In this document: piece by piece, positions 44,301 through 56,174 of the stretch | How positions within the stretch are numbered: position 1 is the first letter of the stretch | Layout of the letters: every line of letters starts with the position of its first letter | Assembly: GCF_035083965.1 (NCBI RefSeq) | Contig: NC_089731.1 | Location: forward strand, 1,850,001-1,914,000 | DNA from: Branchiostoma lanceolatum | Lineage: Eukaryota > Chordata > Leptocardii > Amphioxiformes > Branchiostomatidae | DNA length: 64,000 bases | Reading direction: 5' to 3' | The notes under the pieces: generated by a model | Seen by the model: only the letters and a program-made list of their open reading frames with translations | What the model was told of the DNA's origin: nothing | Databases searched by the model: none | Position numbers and translations under genes: made by a program

Positions 44301-47300
44301 GTTTGATTTGTAAATAGGTAGCAATTGTAGTAATTTGGAGGTATGTTTTTATTGCCAGATATGTCGATTGATGGTTTCAGTCATAATTAGCTTCTGACCT
44401 CTGACCTCAACCAATCCTTTTCTTCAATTCTACCTGCTTTTACCTGTATGTAAATATGTAATAATGTGTATGTATGTATTTTGTGATGCACATGTAGTGT
44501 TTATGAGCCCTGGAAGATTAGCTCCCTAGAGGGGCTAAAGGGTATCTCAATAAACTCAAACTCAACTGAGATGTAAACCCTACAGGTGACGGAGATACGT
44601 CGTACCGATAACAACGTGCTTCTGCTGGACGGAGGGGACGAGTTCCAGGGGACGCCCTGGTTCGTCGAGTTCAAGGGCCTCGCCTCCTCGCGGTTCATGA
44701 ACAAACTGCAGTACGACGCCATGGTAAGTTGAATGCTGCTCTTACCTTCTACTTCTAAAGAAACGATCGAAGGATGGTGAATATACCAATGTACCTTTCA
44801 AGGTTTTCCTTTTTTGTAGGGAGATGCAAAATTAACCTCGATTCGATTTGTAAGGTCCGTGATTGTCATTATCTCCATGAAAAAAGGCTTTTTCATGGAG
44901 TACTGTTTTGCTTGCGTTTGGTGTTTGTGTGTATGTTTGTGTCACCGGTCGCTTAAAGTCACCATAACTGTAGAACCTGTACATGGATTGAAATGATTTT
45001 TGGTATGTGGGTGGGTGTTAGGTGGAGGAAGGTCAAGGTCGATTTTGGGCCTCCTAGCATGTGTGACTGGAACTGCAATGGCGTATTTGATAAAATCTTA
45101 AATGTAGAAGAACTGAAGAGTGGATAGACAGATCGTCATGTTCTTTGGTACACAGGTAGGTTAGACCAAGTTGTACACACTTAAGTGCAAACTATGCAGA
45201 TGAGACCGAATTTGCATAAGTAAGGAGGTAAATCGTTTGCATGGGTGTCGTCGTATGCTTAAAGTCAGCATAACTGTAGAACGTGTAGATGGATTGTAGT
45301 GATATTTGGTATGTGGGTATGCGCTGGGAGGAGAATGGTCAAGGTCGATTTTGGGCCCCCTGGTTTGTGTCCCTGGAACTGCAATGGCCTATTTGTAAAA
45401 ATGTTCTAAAGGGGTTTAACCGAAGAGAGGAACAACAGATTTTCATGTTATTTGGTACGTTGGTAGGTTGGATGGAGATGTACACACTGAAGTTCAAATC
45501 ATGCGAAGTTATTGTGTTTGTGTGTGTGTGCGCGTGTGTGTATGTTTGTGTCACCGTGTTTGTATGTATGTGTCACCGGAAGCTTAAAATCAGCATAACT
45601 GAAGAACGTGTGGATGGATTGAAATGATATTTGGTATGTGGGTAGGTGCTGGGAGGAGAAAGGTCAAGGTCGATTTTGGGCCCCCTGGTATGTGTCACTG
45701 GAACTGCAATGGCGTGTTTGTAAATATTTTCAAAGGAGAATAACTGAAGAAAGGAGCGACAGATTTTCATGTTATTTACTTGGCAGGTAGCTTAGAGAGG
45801 GTTGTATACAATGAAGTGCAAATTATGCAAATTGGACTTAATTTGCCTAAGTAATGGGGAAATCTATATTTGCTGTGTTGGCCTGTCCTATATCGGGTAT
45901 CCTATATCCGCGTAAGTGGGTCAATGGTCAACAGCTGTTGGCTTTAGCTTGCCAAGCCCATCAATCAATTTAGCAACTGTTGGTTGTTAACAGCTGTTGG
46001 CGCTTAACAGTCTGTAGGGACTGATTTGACCAGACTAGAAGCTTGACAGCAGGTAGTGAAAGGAACAGTTTTACATGGTTTTAATGTAAGGCAACTCATT
46101 CCAGTCTGTCTGTATGTTTGAGGACCCCAGTTGAATAATATGGGAAAATAGCAAAGAAGAGGTCAAGATCAGTTTCTGTGGATCAAAGGATATATGATGG
46201 GGATCCAAAGCATAAGGTATGTGAAGTAACCAGGACACATCACACATTTGATTATGTGTAAATTCACTTTGACCTGTTAACAGGCTGTTTCTTGCTCATA
46301 CCATGTACCAGTTGTGGTCTGGCTTTATTTTCTCAATGGTTTGGCAATGGTACTGTGGACCACAATATATTTAACGTACAATGCTACCAGTTTATAGGTA
46401 ACTACGTAGCACTTTGACATGATCTGGTCACCCGTAACCTTTCCTGCTTATCTATTGTACCCCTGTCTTTTATTCACCTGTAAAGTTGTGTTCTATCAAC
46501 CGCTGTCCCTGTCCCTGTTTATAATTTACACAACTTCGTAGGCAAGGTCGGGATGTCTCCAGGTGTCAGAGATACACATGAGAGCCAAAAGAGAAGGAGA
46601 AACCAATGCACTGAGGCGTAACAGACAACATAAAACAAATATAAACACAACCACCCTGAAGCAGATAAAACATAACATAACAACCCAACAACAAATAACA
46701 TACACAAACCTAACACAACATAAATAAAATAAAAAACAAATTTCATGGAGATTTTGGGTCCTCAGACTCTTGTTACTGTTTAGATTTTTTTAGATACCTT
46801 TCGTCACGTTTGGATGTGATCGGTATCTTAAAGAACAGGCTACAGTGTCCATTTTTGGTAAAAGGGCACTGCTTGGTAGCACTATATAGGTAGATATAAG
46901 TACATAAGTATATAAGTTTGAAATAGAGAAGTTGGGGAACAAATAGCATGCATTTGTTATCAAATTTGACTACAATAAGAAGTTTTTAACTTCTCTTCCA
47001 GTCATTAGGAAACCACGAGTTTGACAACGGCGTTGACGGCCTGGTTCCGTTCCTGCGGAACGTGACGTTCCCGGTGTTGGCCTGCAACATCGACGCCTCG
47101 AGGGAGCCGGACCTGCAGGGTCGGGTCCTGCCGTCAGTCGTGCTGGACGTGGCCGGGGAGAGGGTCGGGATCGTCGGGTACATCCTCGAGAACACACCGG
47201 CAATCACCGGATCAACCGGTAGGTTAAGAACACTGTTTCACCAACTCTTTAACCTCCTGGGTTTTATGTATGACATCCTTTGAAGACTTGACATCTGGTT

Positions 47301-50300
47301 AATGAGTTACGTATATGACAACTGTACCTGAAGTGAGAGGGCAACGGAACATCATGCAGGCTGCTTACGTTCAGCAATCATGTTTGACGCTGTTAGCCAG
47401 TTAAACCAATAGAGAGCAAAATGAAACATGGTAATAATTGGTCCTCTACACAAGCACGCGAGCTTCCAATTGTCCTGCAACAATTGGTATGATGAAAGTG
47501 GTTAAATAGTTAGTTATGTTAGTATTATTGGTCTTCTTGAACATTTTTCTCTCAAAAATAAAGGACATGCGGATCTTTGAATAATCAGTGATGAATTCTT
47601 TGTCTTCAAAGGACATGATTATTCGTAAAACTAATCATATCATAAACTTTTCACAAACCATATAAGGCAACCTGGTTTTTCTGGACGAGGTGGACTCGGT
47701 CCAAGCGGAAGTGACGAACCTCCTGGGTCAAGGGGTCAACAAGATCATCGCGCTGGGGCATGCCGGGTACTTCAAGGACCTTGATGTAGCGCGGAGGGTG
47801 TCGGGAGTGGACTTGGTTGTGGGAGGACACACCAACACGTTTCTGTATAACGGTGAGTTCGCTGAAGCCTCAACACACCAACACGTTTCTGTATAACGGT
47901 GAGTTCCATGAAGCTGAAACCTTGCATTTAACTTGTCTGTGAGATCACGTGCACAAAGTATTGGGTCATCCAACTGGAAAAGACTGTAAGGTACCGGTCG
48001 ACCACAGATTCTATCAGCACGATTTTCTGTGACGTGTGCTTTCTCATAACTTCAATAATGTAACAAAGGACGATGTGGTGGCGCACCCAAGTTGTAAAAA
48101 TCATATCCACGCCAGCACAATGATAAGGACTACAATAGGCAATCACACGTATCGTTGAATCATTGCTATAACTAACTAGTGTGAGGAAAGAGTAAGTATT
48201 GAAAACAAGTCAGAGTAAATCCAGACCCCTTTCCTCCGTTAGAAACAGAAAATGAACACTTTAATCTAATAAAAAAGACTGTTTTCGACGCATGCCTTCT
48301 GCAAATCATAGGCCAATTTCCATGCTGATTTTGTATCTCACCAATCCAAGGCGACCCGCCGTCTTCCGAAGTGCCGGAGGGATCGTACCCGCGAGTGGTG
48401 ACTTCCCAGGCGGACCCCGGGCGGACGGTGCCGGTAGTGCAGGCCCACGCCTACGGCAAGTACCTCGGGCTCCTCCGGCTGGAGTGGGACGCCGGCGGGG
48501 ACCTCGTGCGCTGGAATGGCAACCCGGTTCTACTCGACAACTCTGTGCCCAAGGGTGAGTTGCTATTTTCTGTGACTTATGCTACGGTCCCATTTCCAAT
48601 CCGGGCCCCGTTTTGTTTGCGAAAACGAAAATTAAAAAATGCAGATCAAGAAAATACACAATATATGGTTAGGAGTAATTTTTAAAAGTTTTGTGTCTTT
48701 TGTTGTCTTTTAAATCATATTTTTCGTTACCACAAGCTACCCGGTCGGGGCCCGGCTTTGGAAATGGGACCAAAGCAAAAGAAGACCTGGTTACGACCCC
48801 GGTTTTCTTGTGTACGTAGTTCTAGTCATCATCACAGCTCAAATCGGCCATTTGGGAGGTCCTGAAAGAGGGTCTGCATGGGGGGGGGGGGTGTCCTAAT
48901 TACGCTTTACGTTGAATTCAGGAAGGAAACGACCACGGAGCCAAAACAGATGATATAAAAAATGTTCGTCATAATCATGTAAGCCATTTGCTTCCGAATG
49001 ATTTGGGAGATAAGAGACATAAACTTATGTCCTTTCTCTGTTTTGCAGACCCGGAAGTGCTGGCTGAGGTCGCAGCTCTGAAGGCCCAGATGAACAACAC
49101 GGGACTGGTGATCGGGCGGACCCACGTGTTACTCAACGGGGAGTATGACACGTGCACGGAGGTAAGGCGGTAATGTAATTCTTGTTTCTTTCACTGTAAC
49201 TTTATGTTCACTGTTCTCACCTCTGTACCGTGAACTTATCATCACCGTGAAAAACCTGTTGTAAAAATTCATGATTCCTTCACACATCCGTTCAGTAAAT
49301 CACTTGCCGCCACCCTGAAGTTAAAGTTCAGTGAAAATGTCCATTTTCCTTACACCGTGAAATTTTGCTACCGTGAAGATGAACTCAACTACAGAAATGA
49401 CGATGCCTGTTTGGAAGCAACAGTGTTTGCTTTTGATGAATACAGACCAATAAAGCCTTCTAATCAGGTTGGACAGGTTTCAGATTGTATACCAGTTCAT
49501 GATTGTACCTGGTTTCTATTAGTCTTGAATCAGTTGAATGTCAGAAAAATGATACAATCAGAACTGGGCTCAAGAGCACAAAACAAACCACATAATAAGC
49601 ACCCCAAAAAAATGCAATGCGCTCGAATGTGGACGGAAATTACGTATTCCATGTGACGTCAGTAGTTTTTGTGGTCTTCGTAAGCTCGATGTTCAACACG
49701 TTTCTTGCATTTAACATTAAGATAACTTTAACACTGAACGTATTAAAATTACTTCAAATTACCCTATGTACGTCAAGACTCTTCATGTTTAAAATGTAAT
49801 TTTCTCGCTTATAATGCTCCTTCAAGGTAAAAAGAAAGTGTTTTTTTTTTTGTTTACTTCGGTTTTTGACGGACAAGGGCGACGTAGCACTGCACTCAAC
49901 TTTTTTATAACTTATAGTAAAGGTGCCACGTACAGAAAACAACATGTCCATTTTATGCACCTGGGCGAAGTGAGAAAAGTCGTGTAAAGTGCCTTTCCCA
50001 AGAGCGACTGGGGGATTCAAACCCGGGACCTCTTTGCTCTGGGCCGAACACCCTGCCGTTACGCCACGCGACCCCACGAGAAAAGTTTGGAATTGTTTTC
50101 AAAACAATTTGACATAAAGTTATCTTTAACCCTCCCAGATGGAGTGTAACATGGGTAACCTGATCACCGACGCCATGGTGCACCAGAACATCAAGTACCC
50201 GGATGGACTCTACTGGAACGACGTTGCCATGGCAATATATAACAGTGACGGCATCAGATCGTCAATAAGTAAAGGTGAATTTTGCGATAAGAATACGTCT

Positions 50301-52822
50301 TTCTCAAATCACCCATTTCTTTTCCTTATATATGTGACTAGCAACGCTAACGTAAGCTTCGGTGATGTGAAATGCATTATTTACTTCTCGTAGTTGCAGT
50401 TATCAAAAGGCAAACAGACTAACTTCAGGGATGTGTCACAAGATGATATTTTGTTCGCTGTTTTTTTTCTCTCATTTCAATACACGTGATATGCGAAGAC
50501 GATTGATTAAAGACTGCATGTTGTGAGCTTGTTGTGTGCTAAAATGAAGTGTAACCCTACCCAGTAAGTAGAATTGACTAGCGTATAAAGAGAGACCAAT
50601 TACTTCGGAGGTGAGCCGGGCGAAGAAGGTGGCTGAAGAAGACTAGAGGTAGATATATAAATGAATTGACCCAAGATCTGCTACTCGTTTGAAGTTTCGA
50701 ACCTTCAGAGGGCTTTTGAAATCTGAACTTGCTTTAAAGTTGGAGCTAACTTAGCCATTCATTTGTAACCGAAACGATCATTAAGTTTTTATGTTATTTT
50801 TGTCTCCATTTTAAGGAATGATTGACGTAGAGGCGGTCCAGTTCACTCTACCCTTCAGCAACACCTTCGACATCGTGGAGCTGAGAGGAGAACACCTGTA
50901 CGAGGTGTTCGAACACTCGGGGGCGGGCTGGTCGTACGGACGGTTCCTGCAGGTGTCAGGTGAGCGGCAAGGATTTCAGACGTCTTAGTGACGCAACGTC
51001 TTGGTCAGGCCACTTGAGTTATATTTTCTGGATGGTATCCGTTGAAAAGAACCGATAAAAAACCCAAATCAGCCAAGAAATGCCTTGATTTTAAATCAAA
51101 TTGACAACAAATGTTGGAACGACTGATCGTTCCGGGGAATAGCCAACAAAAAATGCGTTAAAGATGATTTAATGCAATATACAATATGACGCTTTTTATC
51201 TCTAGTGGATTTTGCAATATCAACGTTACTGGGATGCAGGTATCCCGTTGCATCTTTAACTTCGTTTGAAAATAGAAACTGTTCTTCTTCTATCACATAC
51301 AGTGTAGTACATTTAGAAGTGGTCAATAATAATAAAACGACAAGTAACGCTTTGGTCAGATTGTCCAATGGAGAGACTGTTTTTCAATGATCGTCTATTA
51401 CAACCCCAGGCCTACTGGTTCAGTACGACCTGACTAAACCCAGAGGCAGCAGGGTCGTGTCGCTGGAGGCCCGCTGTACCGACTGCGAGGTTCCGGAGTT
51501 CAGACCCGTGCAGAGGGACGCTGTCTACAAGGTACAGTTATCATAATCTAGCACACATACAAGGTACAGCTATCCGTCTAGGACACATACAAGGTACAGT
51601 TATCATTATGATAGTCTAGCACACGTACAAGGTACAGTTATCATCTAAGTCTAGCATACATACAAGGGACAGTTATCATCTTAGTCTAGCACACATACAA
51701 GGTACAGTAATAAAAGTTTAGCACACATACAAGGTGCAGTTATAAAGGTTTAGCACACATACAAGGTACAGTTATAATAGTTTAGCACACATACAAGGTA
51801 CAGTTATCATAGTCTAGCACACATACAAACTACAATCCTCGTGCTATTGTTAACCAACATAAACGTGCAGAGCATGTGTTTTCTTAAGCTCGTCTGACAT
51901 GCAGCAAAGGCCATTGCTAATAACAAGGATCTATGTACCTATGTATTGGCTATCTGCACTCACGTGACTGTGACATAGACATTGTCGGCCATGTTGGATG
52001 GTTAAACCTGGAAGTCGTAATTTGAATATGTGTATGCAAGCAGAGACAAGCAATGATATATTGATGATAGTGATGATGCACAGTGTTCTGTAGCTGACAC
52101 ACCCACAGTTTCGGGTGTGTCTGTTTGTCTGTCTGTTTGTCTGTTTGTGTTTCCGCACTACTGTAGTCAGCATAACTCAAGAACCTCTCGATGGATTATG
52201 ATGATATTTGGTATGTGGGCAGGTGTTGTGAAGCCGAAGTTCAAGGTCGATTTTGGGCCCCCTGGTATGTGACCTTGGTACTGCAGCAGAACTTCCGTTT
52301 TTGTATCTTTTGACCTAGACGTGCTATGGTCTTGATTTTTGGGTGGCTGATAGCTTGTGATGTAATAAAAAAGTAATGTAGGTTTTGGCCCCCTAGCAGC
52401 TTGTTCACCATTGAACTCCATGGTATCCCATTTCTTCTTGTTCCAGTTGATCGCGCCATCCTACCTGGCAAACGGCGGCAGCGGCTACACCATGATATCA
52501 GACAACAAACTCAGCCACCACATACCAGGTCAGACAGGAAACGTTGCGTTCCTATTTTCTTACATCTCAACAAAGACCTAAATATGCCCTTACTTCTTGG
52601 CCCTGGCACGATTGTAGTGCGTGGTTAGCAATAACATCACCTGCCACAATCCTCGTCTAAAGAAAATTGTTTGATGAGCTCCGAGCCTATAAACATAGTA
52701 ATTACAACTGTGGAATTTGATTGTTCTAGTTTTATTAAATTTGATGTCAATCATGACTTCGAGCCCAAAAGTTGACTCTCTTTCTTTCTCTTTCTCCCCC
52801 TCTCTCTCTCTACATATATATC

Positions 52823-52853
<31 letters not shown>

Positions 52854-52855
52854 GA

Positions 52856-52886
<31 letters not shown>

Positions 52887-53320
52887 TCTGTGTGTGTGTG
52901 TGACTGTGTGTGTATGTGTGTGTATTACCCTTGTAGCTACAAATTACCACGTATGGCTATATCTTTATCAAAGGCTAACTGACACTGTCCCGTTCCCCTT
53001 TAACAGCTGAGCTGGACACTGACGCGCTGATTGCGTACATCCGTGACACGTCACCCATCACTACCGGCGTGGAGCGGCGCATCACGTTCGGGGAAGGAGC
53101 GCCCCCTTGCGCTTCCGAAACGCCAGTACAGTGTCCCTCTGTGGTGCCCCCGTGCCCGTCTGAAGCGCCATCTAGCGGTTCTGTAACACCCCTCGACGCT
53201 TCTGAAGCGCCGCCTGGCATCTCCGGTGGAACAACAGCATCAGCTTCTCTCCTCGTCATGTGTTACATGTACGTCATACTTGTCGGCTTAGCCATGGCGC
53301 TTGAAAATGATCTGTTTTAG
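41337..53320 (+). CDS. NT5E: CD73-like ecto-5'-nucleotidase, GPI-anchored type, complete, 11 exons
   Basis: This should be a cell-surface enzyme that hydrolyses extracellular nucleoside monophosphates such as AMP. Exons are 41337-41540, 44586-44723, 47002-47218, 47667-47852, 48351-48554, 49049-49161, 50139-50274, 50816-50959, 51410-51531, 52447-52528 and 53007-53320, GT-AG and in phase, 619 aa (human about 574). A signal peptide covers about residues 1-23. The metal-site motifs are LHTNDVHS (D33, H35), DGGD (D86), GNHEF (N118), GHAG (H218) and GGHTNTF (H241). The substrate domain has NSDGIRS (R394), LPFSNTF, and LANGGSGY, where Tyr replaces the usual adenine-stacking Phe. The tail has a Ser/Thr/Pro-rich stalk not usual in CD73 and ends in a hydrophobic segment (LLVMCYMYVILVGLAMAL), a GPI-signal pattern. 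It is one of a multigene family in invertebrates, so one-to-one orthology with NT5E is not certain. Confidence 0.93.
42243..42453. mobile_element. Hairpin element, family M, copy 3, in NT5E intron 1
   Basis: 211 bp with inverted arms of about 90 bp and the same TACTCTCCAAGCAGAGG ends. GGCGTTTTTGTCGGGATTTC and its inverse lie in the arms. A few bases at the right terminus differ (TCTGGTTGGAGAGTA). Confidence 0.8.
42455..43940. other. NT5E intron 1, middle, mostly unassigned
   Basis: It includes a poly-G run near 43100 and two diverged, related segments (about 42850-43060 and 43110-43280) sharing GTATTCGYCCCAAATGGAAG-like and GATTTRGTCGTAGG-like blocks. No gene is seen. Confidence 0.35.
43951..44115 (+). 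mobile_element. Non-LTR retrotransposon C-terminal fragment in NT5E intron 1
   Basis: A frame ending at about 44115 reads LRRPEVLAQNHTDWRKLAAR then CATRHGRI and a stop, the C-terminal signature of several LINE ORF2 proteins (DWR..AARCATRH). It is 5'-truncated. Confidence 0.65.
44440..44572 (+). mobile_element. LINE 3' tail next to NT5E exon 2
   Basis: The segment ends AATAAACTCAAACTCAAC only about 20 bp before the exon 2 acceptor at 44585. The tail type matches that at 10921 on the other strand. It therefore supplies the upstream part of the 3' splice region and an AATAAA inside the intron. Confidence 0.5.
44930..45850 (+). repeat. Three tandem copies of a roughly 300-bp repeat in NT5E intron 2
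   Basis: Units start near 44930, 45240 and 45560. Each has CATAACTGTAGAACSTGT then ATGGATTGAAATGATATTTGGTATGTGGG, GGTCAAGGTCGATTTTGGG and GGAACTGCAATGGC. A fourth related copy is at about 52110-52290 in intron 9. The family is dispersed and non-coding as far as can be seen. Confidence 0.8.
45860..47001. other. NT5E intron 2, right part
   Basis: A-rich and AC-rich sequence, especially 46620-46740. No repeat family or gene was recognised. Confidence 0.4.
47827..47915 (+). repeat. Tandem copy of the NT5E exon 4 donor edge
   Basis: ACACCAACACGTTTCTGTAT followed by AACG|GTGAGTTC occurs at the true exon end (47852) and again 46 bp downstream, to about 47912, with an identical donor. Using the second donor would add 46 bases and shift the frame. 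Confidence 0.85.
48578..48778. mobile_element. Hairpin element in NT5E intron 5
   Basis: The arms of about 30 bp, TACGGTCCCATTTCCAATCC then GGGCCCCG at the left and CGGGGCCCGGCTTTGG then AAATGGGACC at the right, are inverse copies. MITE-like. Confidence 0.65.
49185..49400. repeat. Repeat rich in ACCGTGAA/TTCACGGT motifs, NT5E intron 6
   Basis: Several ACCGTGAA motifs are spread over about 200 bp, with partial self-complementarity. Probably a short non-autonomous element. Confidence 0.45.
49900..50082 (-). mobile_element. tRNA-derived SINE in NT5E intron 6
   Basis: On the minus strand an A-box-like TGGCGTAACGG (50056-50066) and a B-box GGGTTTGAATCCC (about 50012-50024) form a tRNA-like head. 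The body is TTGGGAAAGGCACTTTACAC then GACTTTTCTCACTTCGCCCAGG. A related body lies at 59040-59110. It is not a functional tRNA because the stems do not close properly. Confidence 0.7.
51524..51835 (+). repeat. Minisatellite built from the NT5E exon 9 donor
   Basis: The exon 9 end and donor (TACAAG|GTACAGTTATC, donor at 51532) are repeated about eight times in units of 30-42 bp to about 51835. The usual unit is ACATACAAGGTACAGTTAT then CATAGTCTAGCAC. Most copies keep AAG|GTACAG, so a row of near-identical 5' splice sites follows the exon. Confidence 0.9.
52110..52290 (+). repeat. Fourth copy of the 300-bp repeat, NT5E intron 9
   Basis: Shares GTCAGCATAACTCAAGAACC, GATATTTGGTATGTGGGCAG and TCAAGGTCGATTTTGGGCCC with the array at 44930-45850. 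Confidence 0.75.
52780..52925. repeat. CT and TG microsatellites
   Basis: A CTCTCTCT tract at about 52780-52815 is followed by long TG runs to 52925, in NT5E intron 10. Confidence 0.9.
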
Positions 53321-53342
53321 TGTTTATTTAGACATCTGGATC

Positions 53343-53788
53343 AAGATGCATTAGCATAATAAAATGCTAAACTTTCTTCCAACACTAAGGTATTGACGGA
53401 TCGAATTTTCGACTACCACTGTCGCCTTCTTCAGGATCAACAATGACCAATCACTGCCGAACGTAACCTCGTGAGAGTTACGGACACGTGACTTTTTTGA
53501 CAAGTGTCATTGCGGATACGTGACGTCAGCAATTGGTCAAACGTGCCAGGAAGTTTATAACGCCCACTGTCTCTGCTGAGTGACGGCTGGAGTGCCCTGA
53601 TGTATATGGCCTCCTCTATACCTCTCATAAAGTAGTCCTGCTCAGTGTCCAGTATTCTGACTTTGTCCAGCGAGACGGTATGGCCCGGAGATACGATCCG
53701 TCAATACCTTAGTGTTGGAAGAAAGTTTAGCATTGTATTATGATTACTACCAGCACAGATGAGCTTTCATTATAAGATGCATTAGCAT
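53343..53788 (-). mobile_element. Penelope-like element fragment with inverted arms and 15-bp target duplication
   Basis: It lies just past the NT5E stop codon, probably in its 3' UTR. AAGATGCATTAGCAT occurs at 53343-53357 and 53774-53788. Inside are inverse arms of about 49 bp (53355-53403 and 53694-53742). On the minus strand about 53680-53440 reads LDTEQDYFMRGIEEAIYIRA then LQPSLSRDSGRYKLPGTFDQ, which resembles the C-terminal GIY-YIG endonuclease end of Penelope-like elements. It is followed by CCTGAAGAAGGCGACAGTGG. The RT part is missing, so it cannot move alone. Confidence 0.75.
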
Positions 53789-53870
53789 TTATTTTCTTTC
53801 CCTGGAATAATCTTATGATATATGCAATATCAGTTAAGTGCCGTATGGTTGAGGTGTTTCCATGAGAGTA

Positions 53871-54659
53871 TGAAAACGTTTGTTGTTAACTGTAACAGGG
53901 TAAAATGGTGATTAGGGTTTTATATCATTATCGTAGCCTGAAAGTGTCTTCGTTACATCCCTCAGACATCACAGAAACCGAAAACAGCTTCCGACTTATT
54001 TGTAACTAATATCAACAGGGAGTTTGGAAGAGATAATCATTGAATTGTATTTCTTAAAGTTTGATAACAATTTCCAGACATGTACCTGTACGTCTCAGAC
54101 AACAAATGAATGAAACTGACCGTTTGACAATTGATGGATAATAAAACTGGTTTAACAACACGACCCTGAGTTTGTATTTTTTTAAACCTCATCAGCTAAG
54201 CTAGTGGGCGATCCATTCTTGAATTTGAGTTATGGGCAATGACTTTGTTTCGACGCATCAGATTCTAATTGTTTCTACTGAATGTTGTCGACTTTTCTCT
54301 CCTGACTGAATGTAACATGCCTTGTCCTGTATATACTGGGCCCCATTAGAAACCAACTTCCACGAGTTAATGGGGCAACCCAGCTGTCTTATGATGAAAT
54401 AAATAAATTGGAGGGTTTTGTACGGAAGTCATTGACATCTACAATCAAATTCTATACAATTCAAAGTTTGAAAAATTGATTTCGGTTGACCACATCTCTT
54501 TGCGATTACTTTGCGGCGCAAATGGACGACATCCTCTTTAATTAGTTAAAGGTGCGCATCACAATACATAGATTATGTAAACACATTTCCATAGTTCCTT
54601 ATGACATATTAACTCGGAGTTCTGACATCGGACAGGATATTTAAACATACAATATATGG
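53871..54659. repeat. Segmental duplication, copy A (NT5E 3' flank)
   Basis: Aligned base by base it matches 60641-61247 and 62165-62347. It includes an AATAAA at 54140-54145, probably a poly(A) signal of the NT5E transcript, within GGATAATAAAACTGG. Identity by eye is high (roughly nine of ten bases). Confidence 0.88.
54140..54145 (+). terminator. Poly(A) signal candidate for NT5E
   Basis: AATAAA about 820 bp after the stop codon, in duplicated sequence. Another AATAAA at 53359 is closer to the stop but inside the Penelope-like insertion. Confidence 0.45.
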
Positions 54660-56050
54660 AAGCCTATCATATGAAATAAATTATATGCCAATCATAGCCT
54701 GATTTGCTAAATCACTGACACAAGATGAAACACAGACGTTTACAACAATTCATCAACCACGATGCCAACTAGCTAATTCCTCCCGCGTAAAGCTACTACC
54801 AGGTGCCAAAGTTTACTCAAAGGCTGGCAAGCTGGAATGTTCACAACTTGGCCAGCTAGCACCACAATTTAAAAAAAAGGCTTTTAAACACCCCACAACT
54901 TTATAACGTGAGATGAAAGATGTGTAAGATGCTGATGTCTTGTCAGGTGTTTTCATACCTTTGCTTTTCAACTAGGGTCAACATCGGTCCACTGCACACG
55001 AGAAACAAATAAGGATCAAAATAGCACGCACAATAACACAGCCCTAAAGCAATTCTTTGCATTACAAGAAGCGGAATCTTAATTGGATACTTCTAAGGGT
55101 TTTCCTATCATCGTGCATGACAATGGAAGTTCTTCAAATGTTGTCTGTGTCTGAACATCTGTTCATTAAAGTTTGTTTTATAGACTTTAAACAGAGGGAA
55201 ACTGAACATTAGTACATTTACTGGTTACCAAAAGACTAAAATACAATCATCCGTGTGAGTAAGTAAAGTTGTTACCGTGACGAGTTAGCAAATAAGTTTC
55301 GGCAGTAACACAGGTGTACAGCAGGTAAGTGATCATGGGTAGATGGCGTTATCTTCACGTGAACATAAGGGATATTAGTCATAATCTAAGGGAACGCCCA
55401 GGCCCTCTGACACCGCATTCCACAGTGCAGTACCTACCATTTTCTGCCTGGTACATAAAAAAGTATTTTGGTGATGATCGTCTTTTTGTAATGTCATAGC
55501 TTTAAAGGAAAAATCCAACTGCCCGACTAAACTCAAATCAGTGTGTGTCGATTCAAAGCGCAGTGTTGTTACTGTTCGCGGTCTCAAAGACAGGACAGAA
55601 TTCGTCTAAACTTAATGATTGATTACCAGCAACTGTAATTACTGCCTGACAATTACAATAGATAATTACTGCCACAAACCATACTTCTATCTCTGCCTAC
55701 ATCAGCACATTCCAGGTGTTGGAAGATTTGATCTTTTGATCATGCAGCTTTTTCCATACCGAGCGGATCCCGGCTCCTCTTATATTCGCGACATCGAACT
55801 TACTAAGAACGTGTTTGATACCAGGCAGTTTGGACATCAATGGAGGATGTTGTTCAAACTCCCTCTGCGTGAATGAGCCACAATAGAGATATTGTATAAC
55901 ATGAGTAGACAACTACTTTGATCAGATGGAATCACGTTACCAATGGTTACAAATTGCATATAACATGAGCAGACAACTACTTTATCAGGTGACTTACGTA
56001 ATTGCCAATGATTACAACTTGCATAATTGATCATAATTGCCGTGCGGGAA
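54660..56050. other. Spacer between NT5E and the small precursor gene
   Basis: No gene was recognised. A minus-strand open frame at 55375-55587 has no known domain. Confidence 0.4.
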
Positions 56051-56053
56051 CAG

Positions 56054-56061
56054 TTAAATAA
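56054..56061 (+). promoter_or_regulatory. TATA-like promoter of the small precursor gene
   Basis: TTAAATAA in a clean context, followed about 30 bp later by a pyrimidine-rich start region, then a likely untranslated first exon ending at 56174 (ACTCG|GTAAGTAGC). The next acceptor CTTTCCTCAG lies at about 58430, 21 bp before the ATG. The link is inferred from splice sites. Confidence 0.45.
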
Positions 56062-56174
56062 GGCCTCTTCCACCCTTTTTCCTACACTCTCGTCTCCAGA
56101 CCCGAGAAGAAGAAGAAAGAAGATCTCCAGACGACAATCTAGAGCTCACCGGCATCGTCCTGACCAGAAACTCG

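Noticed and set aside
49900..50082. Functional tRNA gene
   Set aside because: Boxes A and B are present, but the acceptor and anticodon stems do not pair and a SINE body follows.
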